Assembly: GCF_046614695.1 (NCBI RefSeq)
Contig: NZ_JBKKHQ010000021.1
Span: 1 to 64,000, forward strand
Length of the DNA stretch: 64,000 bases
Direction: 5' to 3'
From: Pokkaliibacter sp046614695
GTDB lineage: Bacteria; Pseudomonadota; Gammaproteobacteria; Pseudomonadales; Balneatricaceae
Under the pieces are notes generated by a model, which had not been told where the DNA came from, did no database searches, and saw only the letters and a program-made list of their open reading frames with translations. This document shows, in pieces, positions 52,947 through 63,517 of the stretch; the first letter of the stretch is position 1, and each line of letters starts with the position of its first letter. A program made the position numbers and the translations under genes.

Positions 52947-55900
52947 ATGCGTTGGTTGAGCGGCTTATGTGTGTTGTTGTGCAGCGTGCTGCTGCCTGCG
53001 CTCGCCTCGGCAAAACTGAGTGATGTGCCTTTCACTTATTCCACCTCGGACAAGCCCAAGATGTTGCTCCTGATGTCACGTGATCAGGAAATGTCGAAAA
53101 AGGCTTACCTTGATTACATCGACATGGATGGTGACGGCAAGCTCGACACCACCTACAACAACAACGTTCAGTACGACGGCTACTTCAACCCTGACCTCTG
53201 CTACAGCTACAGTGACAGCGAGTTCAGCTACAACGGCACCACCGGCCTCTATACCCCGGCAGATACCGCAGACAACCACAAATGCTCCGGCAAGAAAGGC
53301 CCCTGGAGCGGTAACCTCATGAACTACGCCAACATGACCCGTATGGATATCGTCCGTAAGGTGCTCTATGGCGGCAAGCGGATTCTGGATCCGGCCACTC
53401 CGGCAGAAGGCTCGGTCATTCTTGAACGCTCCTATTTGCCACAGGATGTGCACTCTTTTGCCAAGGTGATTTCCAACACCACCGATTACAAGATCTCCGA
53501 TCTGACGCCCTTTACCGGCAAGAACAACATCACGCTCTGTACCACGTCACTGAATAATTCTGCGTCGCCTAACGTGCCGAAAATGGCTATGCGCTCCAGG
53601 GCTGATCCTCACATGGCAATCGGCGAGCGACAGCAGTGTAACTATTATGGTGATGACGTGGCCTTCACCGTGCGGGTGCAGGTCTGCGACGGTACGCTGG
53701 ATACGCGTACCAATTTTTGCCGTCAGTATGGCAACGGCAACTTCAAGCCTATGGGGCTGCTGCAAAAATACGGCGAAGACGATGCCATCCAGTTTGGTCT
53801 GATGACCAGCAGTTATCAGAATTACACCAAGGGCGGGGTGCTACGAAAACCCATCGGCAGTTTCCTCGGCGACAACAATGATGATGGTGAGGTCAACCCC
53901 GAAACCGGTGTGATCAACCGCACCTACGAGGATGCACCGGTCGTCAGCATCATTAACGTCATCGACAGCATGCGTATTGTCGATTACGGCTGGGAAGACC
54001 GGTATTTCATGTACTGGCACTGTAATACCAACTACTCCCTGACCAAGGCGGACTTCCTTTCCACCGGCCAGTGTCCCGACTGGGGTAATCCGCTGGCGGA
54101 AATGTATACCGAGGCGCTCAAGTATCTGGTCGATGAGGATCGCGAACCGACGGCGGCTTATGCTGCTGATGATCGCAGCTTTTTCAATAACTCGGAGCTT
54201 TTTGCGCCGCAGGACTGGGGCGGTGTGCCCTGGAAAATCGATGACTGCGCCTCCTGCAGTATCGTTATGCTGGCCAGCAGCGGCCCGACCTTTGATGCCG
54301 ATAACCTCGGTGATGTTGGCTCCTTTAATGGCATTAACGCCAGTGCTATCAGCTCGGCAACCAATGAAGTGGCGGGGCTGGAAGGCCTGAACGGCCAGTA
54401 TCTGATCGGGGAAACCTCATCCAATCAGGATGAGCAGTGCTCGGTCAAAAGCGTCACGCCGGGCGATTTTGCCAACCTGCGCGGGCTTTGCCCGGAAGGG
54501 CCAACCAAAGAGGGCAGCTATCAGCTGGTCGGTGCCATGCGACTGGCGGCCACCAATGACTTTGGCCGGGCTTCCGGCAGCACCATTGATAACTATGTGT
54601 TTTCCCTTTCCACTACGCTGCCATATCTCAGTCTCAAATATCGGGGCAACACTATTTCCGTGGCACCGAGCTGCCAGTCATGGGGCGAGGATGAGCGGTG
54701 GGGCACCTGTAGTTTTATCTCGGTGGTGATGGAGGATGTCGATAACGATGCCCTTACCGGCGAAACCCGCCATATCCGAACCGAACTGGGCTGGGAGGAT
54801 GCCTCCTGGGGTGCGGATAACGATATGGACTACCGTCTGGACTTCGATATCTGTATCGGCGATGCCTGCCCGGTCGAGGATGGCTTACCGGCGGTCGATT
54901 CCAACCAGATTCGCGTCGCCACCAAAATGACCTTCAATGGCGCCTCAAAACCCCATATTCAGGGCTTTAATATAGCCGGGGTTTCCGCCTCCGGTAGTTA
55001 TCAGTTTGGCGAGAACATTGAGACTAACCAGTGGTATGTCCAGACCTTCTATATCGATAACGACCTGAAAAATGATGTCGCTCTGCCTTCTCCACTGGAG
55101 CTGGCGGCGAAATACGGGCGTCAGATGAATTCCTCTAACACGGAAGGTCGGCCGGATAACTACTACGAAGTACGTAACTTCAACGATCTGCTGGACGGCC
55201 TTGAGAACGTCTTCAGTTATATCTCCCGTAACAAGTTCTACAGCGCTTCGGTGTCCGGCTCCGGCTACACCACTGAGGAGGGCGAGCATGTGTATTACTC
55301 CAGCTATGACAACGTCAAAAGCTGGAACGGCCATTTCATGTCCTACTCCTATGACAAGGATGGCAAGCTGCAGAAAGACTGGGATGCGGCGGAGATGCTG
55401 GAACAGGCTGACCCTGACACGCGGGTGATGCTGTCGATCAAGGAAATCTCCCAACCCTTCGGTTATGGTGGTGTGCCTTTCCGCGCGACCAACCTGCACA
55501 CCCGACAGAAGAACCTGATCAGCGGCGGCTGGAATTCCGGCCCGACCACCACAACGCCTTCCTATGCTGACTTTGTGAACTACATCCGTGGTGATCATTC
55601 CCTGGAAAAAACCACCCTGCACCCGACCAATCCCTTCCGCGAGCGGGTGAACAGTAATGGTGAGCCCACTCGCCTGGGTGACATCGTGCACTCCTCGGCG
55701 GCCTTTGTTGGCGGCACCCAGACATCGTCCTATATGGAAGCCAATAATCCGGGGACCGGTTATAACGAATGGGCGAAGCAATACGCGGATCGGCAGCCGA
55801 TGATCTATGTCGGCGCTAATGACAGCGTTTTCCACGGTTTTAACGCCAATAACGGTCGTGAGCGTATCGGTTATGTTTCGACCATGACCTATAACCAGAT

Positions 55901-57266
55901 CGGCCGTATGGCGCGACCGGACTATGATGAATCCTTAAGCCATCGCTTTAGTGCCGATGGCAGCCCCACCGTGCGCGATGCCTATTTCAACGGCAGCTGG
56001 CATACGGTGGTGGCCTCCGGCCTGAATGCGGGTGGCAAGGGTGTTTTTGCCCTTGATGTGACTGACCCGGACAATTTTGCCGAGTCCAATGCGCGCAGCA
56101 TCGTGCTGTTCGAGTTCAACGACATTATCGACCGCGTGTTGCTGAATGGGCAGCTCAACGGGCCGATTCCCTCGACGCTGGGTTATACCTACAGCAAGCC
56201 TGCCATCGTCAAACTCAATGATGGCCGTTGGGCGGCGGTGTTCGGCAATGGCTATTACAGTGATGCCGGTGTGCCGGTGCTGATCATTGTCTATCTGGAT
56301 GCGATCCGTGATAACGGCACCTGGAACTCCAACGATGTCGTGCGCCTTTACACTGCGACGCCGACGGATGAGACCGCAGGCAGCGAGAACGGGCTTTCCA
56401 ACATTGCGCCAATTGATACCGACGACGATGGCGATATCGACCTCATTTATGCCGGTGATCTCGAAGGCAATATGTGGCGTTTTGATCTGCGAAGCAGCAG
56501 CACGTCTGACTGGCAGCAGGGTATCGCCAAACTCTTCGAGGCTCGTGACAGCAATGGCCAGGTGCAGCCGATCGTCGCCCAGCCTGAGGTGGGGTTAGCC
56601 TCGCGAGAATCTGAAGATTACGACCGTGGTTATCGCCTCTATTTCGGTACCGGCAAGTACATGGACGTGGGCGATGATGCTGATTTGTCCGTGCAGAGCT
56701 TTTACAGCATCAAGGATGACCTGAACCCCACGCCGATTGCCTACAGCCGTGGCAGTCTGACCCAGCAATACATCTCCTTGCTGGGCGGTGTCTCCGGTGT
56801 GAACTATCGCAGCATTACCAACTATGAAACCAATCACAAAGGCTGGTTTGTGGATCTCAAAGAGGTCGGTCATCAGGCTCAGGGTGAGCGTGTGGTGGAG
56901 AAAGCCTTGCTGCGTCGGGCGCAGATCATCTTCTCCACCCTGATTCCTCATATCAGCCAGTGTACGGCGGTGGAAAATGGCTGGTTAATGGCCCTTGATG
57001 CACCGGATGGACATAGTTCCCGCAGCGTTTTCGACACCAACGGCGATGGCAGTATTGATACCGAGGATCTGGTGAATGGTGAGCGCGCGGCGGGGATGAG
57101 CATCGCTTCGGCAGCGTCAGTCCTGCTGCAGGATAACGGTGATTCCCAGATTGCTGTCAGTGTCTCGGATGAAGGGACACCGGATCAGATTGCCGTGGCC
57201 AAGTCCGCCATGTATCGCCAGAAACGGGTGAATTGGCAGCATGTCCGGATCGAGGAAGGGGAGTAA
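52947..57266 (+). CDS. pilY1: PilY1/PilC-family type IV pilus tip protein, copy 1
   Basis: Large pilus-associated adhesin and biogenesis factor, exported by Sec (MRWLSGLCVLLCSVLLPALASA, cleavage near residue 22). The 1439 residues have an N-terminal part where a von Willebrand A fold would start, but the metal site DxSxS is replaced (SRDQEMS). The C-terminal PilC-type beta-propeller (about 930-1400) has YVGANDSVFHGFNANNG, SGLNAGGKGVFALDV and FGNGYYSDAGVPVL. Calcium-loop-like motifs are YIDMDGDGKLD (about 53-63) and DTDDDGDIDLIYAGD (about 1158-1172). Followed by a second copy. Confidence 0.92.
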   Translation: MRWLSGLCVLLCSVLLPALASAKLSDVPFTYSTSDKPKMLLLMSRDQEMSKKAYLDYIDMDGDGKLDTTYNNNVQYDGYFNPDLCYSYSDSEFSYNGTTGLYTPADTADNHKCSGKKGPWSGNLMNYANMTRMDIVRKVLYGGKRILDPATPAEGSVILERSYLPQDVHSFAKVISNTTDYKISDLTPFTGKNNITLCTTSLNNSASPNVPKMAMRSRADPHMAIGERQQCNYYGDDVAFTVRVQVCDGTLDTRTNFCRQYGNGNFKPMGLLQKYGEDDAIQFGLMTSSYQNYTKGGVLRKPIGSFLGDNNDDGEVNPETGVINRTYEDAPVVSIINVIDSMRIVDYGWEDRYFMYWHCNTNYSLTKADFLSTGQCPDWGNPLAEMYTEALKYLVDEDREPTAAYAADDRSFFNNSELFAPQDWGGVPWKIDDCASCSIVMLASSGPTFDADNLGDVGSFNGINASAISSATNEVAGLEGLNGQYLIGETSSNQDEQCSVKSVTPGDFANLRGLCPEGPTKEGSYQLVGAMRLAATNDFGRASGSTIDNYVFSLSTTLPYLSLKYRGNTISVAPSCQSWGEDERWGTCSFISVVMEDVDNDALTGETRHIRTELGWEDASWGADNDMDYRLDFDICIGDACPVEDGLPAVDSNQIRVATKMTFNGASKPHIQGFNIAGVSASGSYQFGENIETNQWYVQTFYIDNDLKNDVALPSPLELAAKYGRQMNSSNTEGRPDNYYEVRNFNDLLDGLENVFSYISRNKFYSASVSGSGYTTEEGEHVYYSSYDNVKSWNGHFMSYSYDKDGKLQKDWDAAEMLEQADPDTRVMLSIKEISQPFGYGGVPFRATNLHTRQKNLISGGWNSGPTTTTPSYADFVNYIRGDHSLEKTTLHPTNPFRERVNSNGEPTRLGDIVHSSAAFVGGTQTSSYMEANNPGTGYNEWAKQYADRQPMIYVGANDSVFHGFNANNGRERIGYVSTMTYNQIGRMARPDYDESLSHRFSADGSPTVRDAYFNGSWHTVVASGLNAGGKGVFALDVTDPDNFAESNARSIVLFEFNDIIDRVLLNGQLNGPIPSTLGYTYSKPAIVKLNDGRWAAVFGNGYYSDAGVPVLIIVYLDAIRDNGTWNSNDVVRLYTATPTDETAGSENGLSNIAPIDTDDDGDIDLIYAGDLEGNMWRFDLRSSSTSDWQQGIAKLFEARDSNGQVQPIVAQPEVGLASRESEDYDRGYRLYFGTGKYMDVGDDADLSVQSFYSIKDDLNPTPIAYSRGSLTQQYISLLGGVSGVNYRSITNYETNHKGWFVDLKEVGHQAQGERVVEKALLRRAQIIFSTLIPHISQCTAVENGWLMALDAPDGHSSRSVFDTNGDGSIDTEDLVNGERAAGMSIASAASVLLQDNGDSQIAVSVSDEGTPDQIAVAKSAMYRQKRVNWQHVRIEEGE

Positions 57267-57589
57267 CCTCCTCCTCGAGCCCTTACCTTTGCGTTTTTTC
57301 TTTTCTCTATTTTCCTTGTAAATAAAGCCTCCGGAATGATGAAGGAAACAGTGCCTGATCGCGGGTTTCTGAAATTCATTTCATGGAGCAAAGACAGGCT
57401 GTGTCGTCATGTCATAACTGGCTGGCGCCCTTGTGATAGCTAGGTTTCAAGGCTGTTGGAATTGGCGCTTTCCCTCTTCAGGGACAGGTAGTTATTCCCG
57501 CACAGTTTGTTAGCGTTATCTCTGAATAAGAATGCTGGGCGAGCCGTGACCTCTGACCCAGTGGATGATGACGTACCGGGTATAGCGTG
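57267..57589. other. Intergenic region between the two pilY1 copies
   Basis: About 320 bases with no gene. A pyrimidine-rich run at 57267-57315 follows the first copy. The rest may carry a promoter for the second copy, but no convincing -35/-10, sigma-54 or repeat element is seen. Confidence 0.35.
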
Positions 57590-60500
57590 ATGAGAGAGAC
57601 AAAACACTGGAGTCGACGTGTTTTGCTATGCGTGGGGCTGCTTCTGGCAGGCGTGGCGACTCAGGCTTATGCGGTATTGTCCAACGTTCCCTTCACCTAC
57701 GCGACCTCGGACAAGCCCAAACTTCTGCTGGTCATGTCCAAAGACCACGAGATGTCGAAAAAGGCCTATCTTGATTACATCGACGTTGATGATGACGGTG
57801 TGATTGATACGGCCTACAACAAGTACGTCACCTATGACGGCTACTTCAACAGCGATCTCTGCTACGAATACGACCCCAGCTATGTGATCTCCCCGGCACG
57901 CAACGATGTCTTCGGTCCGGACACCTCGTTGACGGGAGCCTTTGTGCCAAAGCTGCCCAATGCCTTTGGGGCCTGTGTGCTGAGTGGCACCAATGCGCGC
58001 TGGCTGGGGAATTTCATGAACTGGGCGACCATGACCCGAATGGATCTGGTGCGCAAGGTATTGTACGGCGGCAAACGTGTGCAGGACCCGGAAAACCCCG
58101 GCGATGGCCCGGTGGTGCTGGAACGTTCGTTCCTGCCGCAGGATACCCACTCCTTCGCCAAGACGCTCTATAACACCGACAACTACTCGGCCAACTGGTA
58201 TCAGCCCGCCGATCCGGTGCTGGGCACTCATCAGGAATCCACTTTGCCGGAGTCGTTCCGGGGTGTGACGTACTGCAGCACCTCGTTCAACCGTTCGGGC
58301 GAGAAAAACCAGCCGATTTTGGCGCTGCGCTATTTCGCTGATCAGTACTGGGCAACTACAGAAACCAAACAGTGCATGCCCTATTACAACCAGCTCTACA
58401 CCAAGAATGATGAGACCTTCACCCTGCGTGTGGTGGTTTGCGATGGGGTGGTGGATACCCGTCAGGATCTTTGTCGCCATTATCCTAACGGCAACATCAA
58501 GCCCGTGGGGCTGCTGCAAAAATACGGGGAGGATGACTCCATCCGCTTTGGTCTGATGACCGGCGGCTATACCAAATACGCCAGCGGCGGGGTGCTGCGA
58601 AAACCCATCGGTCCTTTTATTGGCGACAACAACGATAACGGCGAGGTGAACCCCAACACCGGCCGTTTTAACCGTAACTACAACGGCGAACCGGTGGTCA
58701 GCATCGTTAACGTGATCGACCAGATCGGTATCGTGAATTACGGCGGCAACCCGCCGTATCGCTACTACTACCGTACCTGTAACCAGAACCGCGATCTGTA
58801 CAAGGCGGAGTTCCTGAGCAGTGGCAAGTGCCCGGACTGGGGTAACCCGCTGGCGGAAATGTACACAGAAGCCCTCAAGTATCTGGTGTCGGATGACCGC
58901 ACGCCGACGGCCGCTTTTGCCGGTGATGACCGTACTTTTTTTAATAACTCGGATCTGTTTGCGCCGCAGGATTGGGGTGGTGTGCCCTGGAAAAAAGATG
59001 ACTGCGCCACCTGCAGCATCATCATGCTGGCCTCGGGTTCGCCGACCTTTGATGCTGATGATCTGAGTGCTATCGGTAACTTTAATGGCATCAGCGCCGG
59101 GACGATTTCAGCGGCGACCAATACCGTCGCCAGTCAGGAAGGTCTTAACGGCAAGTATGTGATTGGTACGACGGGTAACAGCGCCACGGACGATGGCCAG
59201 ACTGAGCTCTGCAGCGCCAAGGAGGTCAGCGCCTCAGGCTTTGCGGATTTGCGCGGGATCTGCCCCGAAGCGCCGTCCAATGAAGGCAGCTTTCAGCTCG
59301 CCGGTGCCATGCATCTGGCGGCCACCAACAGCTTTGACCGCGACTCCGGCCGCACCATTGATAACTACGTGTTTTCCCTGTCGACCCAGCTGCCATTCTT
59401 CAACCTGACCTATCAGGGCAAGAAGGTATCAGTGGTGATGACCTGCCGCTCCTTCGTGATTCATCCTTGCTCCTACAACGACGTTTTTATGGAAAAGGTG
59501 GAGAAGGATGCCAACGGCAATGTGAACCGTATTGTGGCGACCATTTCCTGGGAGGACTCTGCCTGGGGCGCTGACTATGACATGGACTGGCGGGTGCAGA
59601 TGGATATCTGTATCGGTGATGCCTGTCCGCCAGTGGAAGGCCAGCCGGTGGATTCCAACCAGGTGCGGGTGGCGCTGACGAAAACCTATAAGGTCTCCGG
59701 CTCGGATGATTATCTTGGCTTTACCATCAGCGGCGTGACCGAGCCCGGCCCCTACAACTTTGGCACCAACATTCCGCAGAATGAGACTTTCTATAAAACC
59801 TTCTTTATCAATAACAGCCTGAAGAACGATGCGACACTGCCATCACCCCTGATGCTGGCAGCCAAATACGGCCGTTCCACGAACTCGCTGGATCAGAAGG
59901 GCCGTCCTGATAATTTTTACGAAGTCACCAACTTCAACAAGCTGGTGGAAAACCTCGGCAACGTTTTCGATTACATTTCCCGCAAGAAGTTTTACAGCGC
60001 CTCCGTGGCAGGCAGCAGCTTCTCCACCGATACCGGCGCGCATATTTATTTCTCCAGTTACGACAATCTCTACAGCTGGAACGGGCGCTTTATTTCCTAC
60101 TCCTATGACAATAACGGCAACCTCCGGCGTGACTGGGATGCCGCCAACGTGCTGAAGAACCGCTCGTCGGATTTGCGCGTCATGCTGAGCTGGCGCAAGC
60201 AGGCCAATGCCAGCAGCGGTATTCCTTTCCGCGCCAGTGAGCTGGGGGATGATCAACAGGCTGAAATTCTGCGTGGCTGGAATAATGGCCCGACGCCCGG
60301 CACGCCGACCATGACCAATCTGGTGTCCTTTAACCGGGGTAACCACCAGCTGGAACAGACCAACGGCGATATCTCCAAGTTCTTCCGTGAGCGACTCGAC
60401 AGCGATGGTGAGCCTGCGCGTCTCGGTGACATTCTGCACTCGGCTGCGGCGTATGTCGGCCCGCCGACGTTCTCCCTGAACACCTTCCTCAACCACCCCG

Positions 60501-61999
60501 GCACGGACTATGAGAATTACATCAAGAGTCAGGAAGAACGGGCAGAAATGGTGTATGTGGGTGCTAATGACGGAGCACTGCATGGCTTTGATGTCGGCAC
60601 AGGGCAGGAGCGCATCGCCTATGTGCCGAATGCCGTCTATTACCAGCTGGGCCTGATGGCGCGGCCGGATTATGACAACGGCCTGAACCATCGCTACAGC
60701 GTCGATGGTTCACCGACCCTGCGTGAAGCGGTGATTAACGGTAACTGGCGAACCCTGCTGGCTTCGGGCCTGAATGCCGGTGGCAAGGCCGTGTTTGTCC
60801 TGGATGTGACAGACCCCAGCCATTTCAGCGAAGCCAATGCGCAGAATCTGGTGTTGTGGGAGTTTGATGCCGCCGATGACCGGGCGCTGCTGAATAGCGG
60901 TAACCCCAACAACACTACGCCGACACCGCTGGGCTATACCTTCAGCAAGCCCGCCATCATCAAGCTCAATAATGGCCGCTGGGCCGCCGTGTTTGGTAAT
61001 GGCTACTACAGCGAAGCCGGTGTGCCGGTGCTGTACATGGTGTATCTCGATGCCATGCAGGACCGCACCTGGAACCCGAATGATGTCATCCGGCTCTATA
61101 CCGGTTTAGCTAATCCGGGTTCTACCAACGGCTTGTCCAATATCGCGCCGGTCGATGATGACGACAACGGCACCATTGATTACATCTACGCCGGTGATCT
61201 TGAGGGTAATGTCTGGCGCTTTGACATCTCCTCACCCATGGCGATTTCCTGGCGCTACGGTATCAGCAAGGTGTTTGAAGCCCGCGATGGCAATAATAAT
61301 CCACAGCCGATTACCGCCCAGCCGGAAGTGGGACTGGCCAGGCTGACGGCCACAGATCCGCGTCGCGGCTACATGGTTTACGTTGGCACCGGCAAATACA
61401 TGGATGTTGGTGACGACAAAGACCTGTCGATTCAAAGCTTCTATGGCATCAAGGACAATCTTGAAGTCAATGCCATGCCGATGACCCGCACGGATCTCAT
61501 CAGCCAGACCATGTCGGACTTCAGCACCGGCACAGGCACCAATTACCGCACGGTCAGCAACAACAATCCTAACGGCGAAGGCTGGTATCTGGATTTACGC
61601 TCTCAGGGCAAAGCGGCCGAAGGGGAGCGTGTGCTCAGCCGCGCGCTGCTGCGGCGTAAACAGATCGTCTTTACCACCCTGATCCCGCATATCAACCAAT
61701 GCAGTGCCTCGGAAGATGGCTGGCTGATGGTGCTGGATGCGCCGGGAGGCGGCAGTTCGGGCAGTGTGTTTGATACCAATACCGATGGCAGCATCGATAT
61801 GTCGGACAATATCAATAACAAGGCGCCGGCGGGGATGAGCCTGACCTCGGCGGCCTCAGTATTGCTGCAGGATAATGGCAATAATCAGGAAGCGATCAGC
61901 ATCTCAAGCGAAGGGAAACCGGTGCAAACTGCCGTCGCCAAAGGGGCGCTGTATCGTCAGCAACGGGTGAACTGGCAGCATGTGTACCCGGATGACTGA
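57590..61999 (+). CDS. pilY1: PilY1/PilC-family type IV pilus tip protein, copy 2
   Basis: Tandem paralogue of the preceding gene (1469 aa from ATG 57590; a GTG one codon earlier is possible). Signal peptide with hydrophobic core LLCVGLLLAGVATQAYA. Long stretches match copy 1 (LLQKYGEDDSIRFGLMT, GGVLRKPIGPFIGDNND, NNSDLFAPQDWGGVPWKKDD, AVFGNGYYSEAGVPVL). It has the same altered VWA site (SKDHEMS) and calcium-like loops YIDVDDDGVID and DDDDNGTIDYIYAGD. It differs mainly in the segments between the shared blocks, as expected for adhesins of different specificity. Upstream of pilVWX. Confidence 0.92.
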   Translation: MRETKHWSRRVLLCVGLLLAGVATQAYAVLSNVPFTYATSDKPKLLLVMSKDHEMSKKAYLDYIDVDDDGVIDTAYNKYVTYDGYFNSDLCYEYDPSYVISPARNDVFGPDTSLTGAFVPKLPNAFGACVLSGTNARWLGNFMNWATMTRMDLVRKVLYGGKRVQDPENPGDGPVVLERSFLPQDTHSFAKTLYNTDNYSANWYQPADPVLGTHQESTLPESFRGVTYCSTSFNRSGEKNQPILALRYFADQYWATTETKQCMPYYNQLYTKNDETFTLRVVVCDGVVDTRQDLCRHYPNGNIKPVGLLQKYGEDDSIRFGLMTGGYTKYASGGVLRKPIGPFIGDNNDNGEVNPNTGRFNRNYNGEPVVSIVNVIDQIGIVNYGGNPPYRYYYRTCNQNRDLYKAEFLSSGKCPDWGNPLAEMYTEALKYLVSDDRTPTAAFAGDDRTFFNNSDLFAPQDWGGVPWKKDDCATCSIIMLASGSPTFDADDLSAIGNFNGISAGTISAATNTVASQEGLNGKYVIGTTGNSATDDGQTELCSAKEVSASGFADLRGICPEAPSNEGSFQLAGAMHLAATNSFDRDSGRTIDNYVFSLSTQLPFFNLTYQGKKVSVVMTCRSFVIHPCSYNDVFMEKVEKDANGNVNRIVATISWEDSAWGADYDMDWRVQMDICIGDACPPVEGQPVDSNQVRVALTKTYKVSGSDDYLGFTISGVTEPGPYNFGTNIPQNETFYKTFFINNSLKNDATLPSPLMLAAKYGRSTNSLDQKGRPDNFYEVTNFNKLVENLGNVFDYISRKKFYSASVAGSSFSTDTGAHIYFSSYDNLYSWNGRFISYSYDNNGNLRRDWDAANVLKNRSSDLRVMLSWRKQANASSGIPFRASELGDDQQAEILRGWNNGPTPGTPTMTNLVSFNRGNHQLEQTNGDISKFFRERLDSDGEPARLGDILHSAAAYVGPPTFSLNTFLNHPGTDYENYIKSQEERAEMVYVGANDGALHGFDVGTGQERIAYVPNAVYYQLGLMARPDYDNGLNHRYSVDGSPTLREAVINGNWRTLLASGLNAGGKAVFVLDVTDPSHFSEANAQNLVLWEFDAADDRALLNSGNPNNTTPTPLGYTFSKPAIIKLNNGRWAAVFGNGYYSEAGVPVLYMVYLDAMQDRTWNPNDVIRLYTGLANPGSTNGLSNIAPVDDDDNGTIDYIYAGDLEGNVWRFDISSPMAISWRYGISKVFEARDGNNNPQPITAQPEVGLARLTATDPRRGYMVYVGTGKYMDVGDDKDLSIQSFYGIKDNLEVNAMPMTRTDLISQTMSDFSTGTGTNYRTVSNNNPNGEGWYLDLRSQGKAAEGERVLSRALLRRKQIVFTTLIPHINQCSASEDGWLMVLDAPGGGSSGSVFDTNTDGSIDMSDNINNKAPAGMSLTSAASVLLQDNGNNQEAISISSEGKPVQTAVAKGALYRQQRVNWQHVYPDD

Positions 62000-62213
62000 T
62001 CCGTCTCATTCTGCCTGAGGGAACCAGCGCGGCTATTTTGCCAATAACTCTATAGTGGGTTTTAACAATCTGCGCAGTTTTGACGAACGTATCGGTGGTA
62101 AATCGGGTGTCATATCACGACGCTCTGGTGCCAACTCATCGGTCAAAAATCGCGCTTTCCCGGGAAAACCGCGTACACTGGCAACAGGTGTATTCCGACA
62201 ACGAGGCTGTTCC

Positions 62214-62675
62214 ATGAGACAGGCAACTGGCCCCAGCCAATCAAGGCAACACGGCTTGGGCATGATCGAGATTCTGATCACGCTGCTGGTGCTGGTCACC
62301 GGTGTAATTGGTGCCGCTTCCCTGCATTTGTCTTCCCTGCGGGAAAATCAGCATATCAACCAGCGTCTGCAGGCCATCACTTTGGCGGAGGATATCCGCG
62401 GACGGCTGATGCTCAACCGTGGCGTGTCGGATAACTATGTTTTTGACACCAGCACCAACCCTACGGCTTACCCCCTTAACACCTGGAAAGAGCGGGTCGA
62501 CCAGCTGCCCAACGGACGCATTATTGTCACCCGTCGCAGTACCGATCCTGAGGTTTTCAGTATTCGTATCTTCTGGAATGAGACCGGCGGCTCCCAGGTT
62601 ACCGGGACCAGCTGCGATCCGACGCAGAATGATCCCACCCAGCTCACCTGTTTCCAGTTGGTGGTGCAGCTATGA
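62214..62675 (+). CDS. pilV: Type IV pilus minor pilin PilV
   Basis: A 153-aa minor pilin of the priming complex. Class III leader with prepilin peptidase site after Gly in QHG-LGMIEILITLLVLVTG, giving Glu at position 5 of the mature protein and the N-terminal methylated helix. Two Cys near the C terminus (TSCDP ... LTCFQ) probably form the pilin disulfide. The ATG at 62214 has GAGG seven bases upstream. It overlaps pilW by ATGA. Confidence 0.9.
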   Translation: MRQATGPSQSRQHGLGMIEILITLLVLVTGVIGAASLHLSSLRENQHINQRLQAITLAEDIRGRLMLNRGVSDNYVFDTSTNPTAYPLNTWKERVDQLPNGRIIVTRRSTDPEVFSIRIFWNETGGSQVTGTSCDPTQNDPTQLTCFQLVVQL

Positions 62676-63517
62676 GAACGCCCGTCGCACGTGGTCCAGG
62701 ACGCTATCGCCAGCGCGGCCTGTCGCTGATTGAATTAATGATTGCATTGGCATTGGGAACGGTTCTCGTTCTTGCGGCCACTAACGTAATGATGAGTGGT
62801 CGAAGTACCTATTCCACCATTACCGCCACCTCCGATATTCAGGATGCGGCGCGCTTTAGTTTACGCACCATGGAAACGCAGGTGAGCCATGCGGGTTTCA
62901 CCTCTGACCCGATTCAGGCGCTGGCCAAGGAGTTTCCGGCGTCGACCACTACCTTCAGCGACTCCAGTTACACCTGGCTGGCCGGTGAAGTGGCGGCAGG
63001 CGTCGGCAATAACAATGCTTCCCAGGAGCTGTTATTGCGAATGAAAGGACACGGTGGTTCTTCCACCGATGAGCTGACGGATTGTCTGGGACAGGTCATT
63101 CCCGGTACGGATGTGGTGGCTACACAGCGCTTCTACATCAAGAACAATGCGCTTTACTGCGATGTGAGCTACGACGACGGATCCAATACCTATTCCAGCG
63201 ACATGCTGGTGGATAACGTGCGATATATGCGTTTTCGTTTTGCCATTGATGCCAACGCCGATGATGCGGTGGACAATTGGGTGAGACCGAGTGACCTGGC
63301 CGCAGCGAGTAATTACCGTACAGCGGTGACAGGGGTTCGGGTTGGCATTGTGGTAGCCAGTAGTGTGAATGACCGTACTGCCCAGAACCTGACGTTCCAG
63401 CTGGTGGATTACACTGACGTTGCGAATCAGGTCACATACAACCAGACGCAGAACCTGATGCAGAAATTTGAGAGCACGTATTGGCTGGCCAATATCGCGC
63501 TCATGAAGGAGGAATGA
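62672..63517 (+). CDS. pilW: Type IV pilus minor pilin PilW
   Basis: A 281-aa minor pilin. The prepilin leader is RQRG-LSLIELMIALALGTVLV with Glu5; after it comes RSTYSTITATSDIQDAARFSLRTMETQVSHAGF, typical of PilW. Its start overlaps the pilV stop and its stop overlaps the pilX start region, so the genes are translationally coupled. It helps initiate pilus assembly together with PilV, PilX and PilY1. Confidence 0.92.
   Translation: MRTPVARGPGRYRQRGLSLIELMIALALGTVLVLAATNVMMSGRSTYSTITATSDIQDAARFSLRTMETQVSHAGFTSDPIQALAKEFPASTTTFSDSSYTWLAGEVAAGVGNNNASQELLLRMKGHGGSSTDELTDCLGQVIPGTDVVATQRFYIKNNALYCDVSYDDGSNTYSSDMLVDNVRYMRFRFAIDANADDAVDNWVRPSDLAAASNYRTAVTGVRVGIVVASSVNDRTAQNLTFQLVDYTDVANQVTYNQTQNLMQKFESTYWLANIALMKEE

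Noticed and set aside
62020..62047. GGAACC-N15-CCAATAA upstream of pilV resembles an hrp box.
   Set aside because: It lacks the essential C of CCAC. With one mismatch allowed, about one such site is expected by chance per 64 kb, and type IV pilus genes are not typical HrpL targets.
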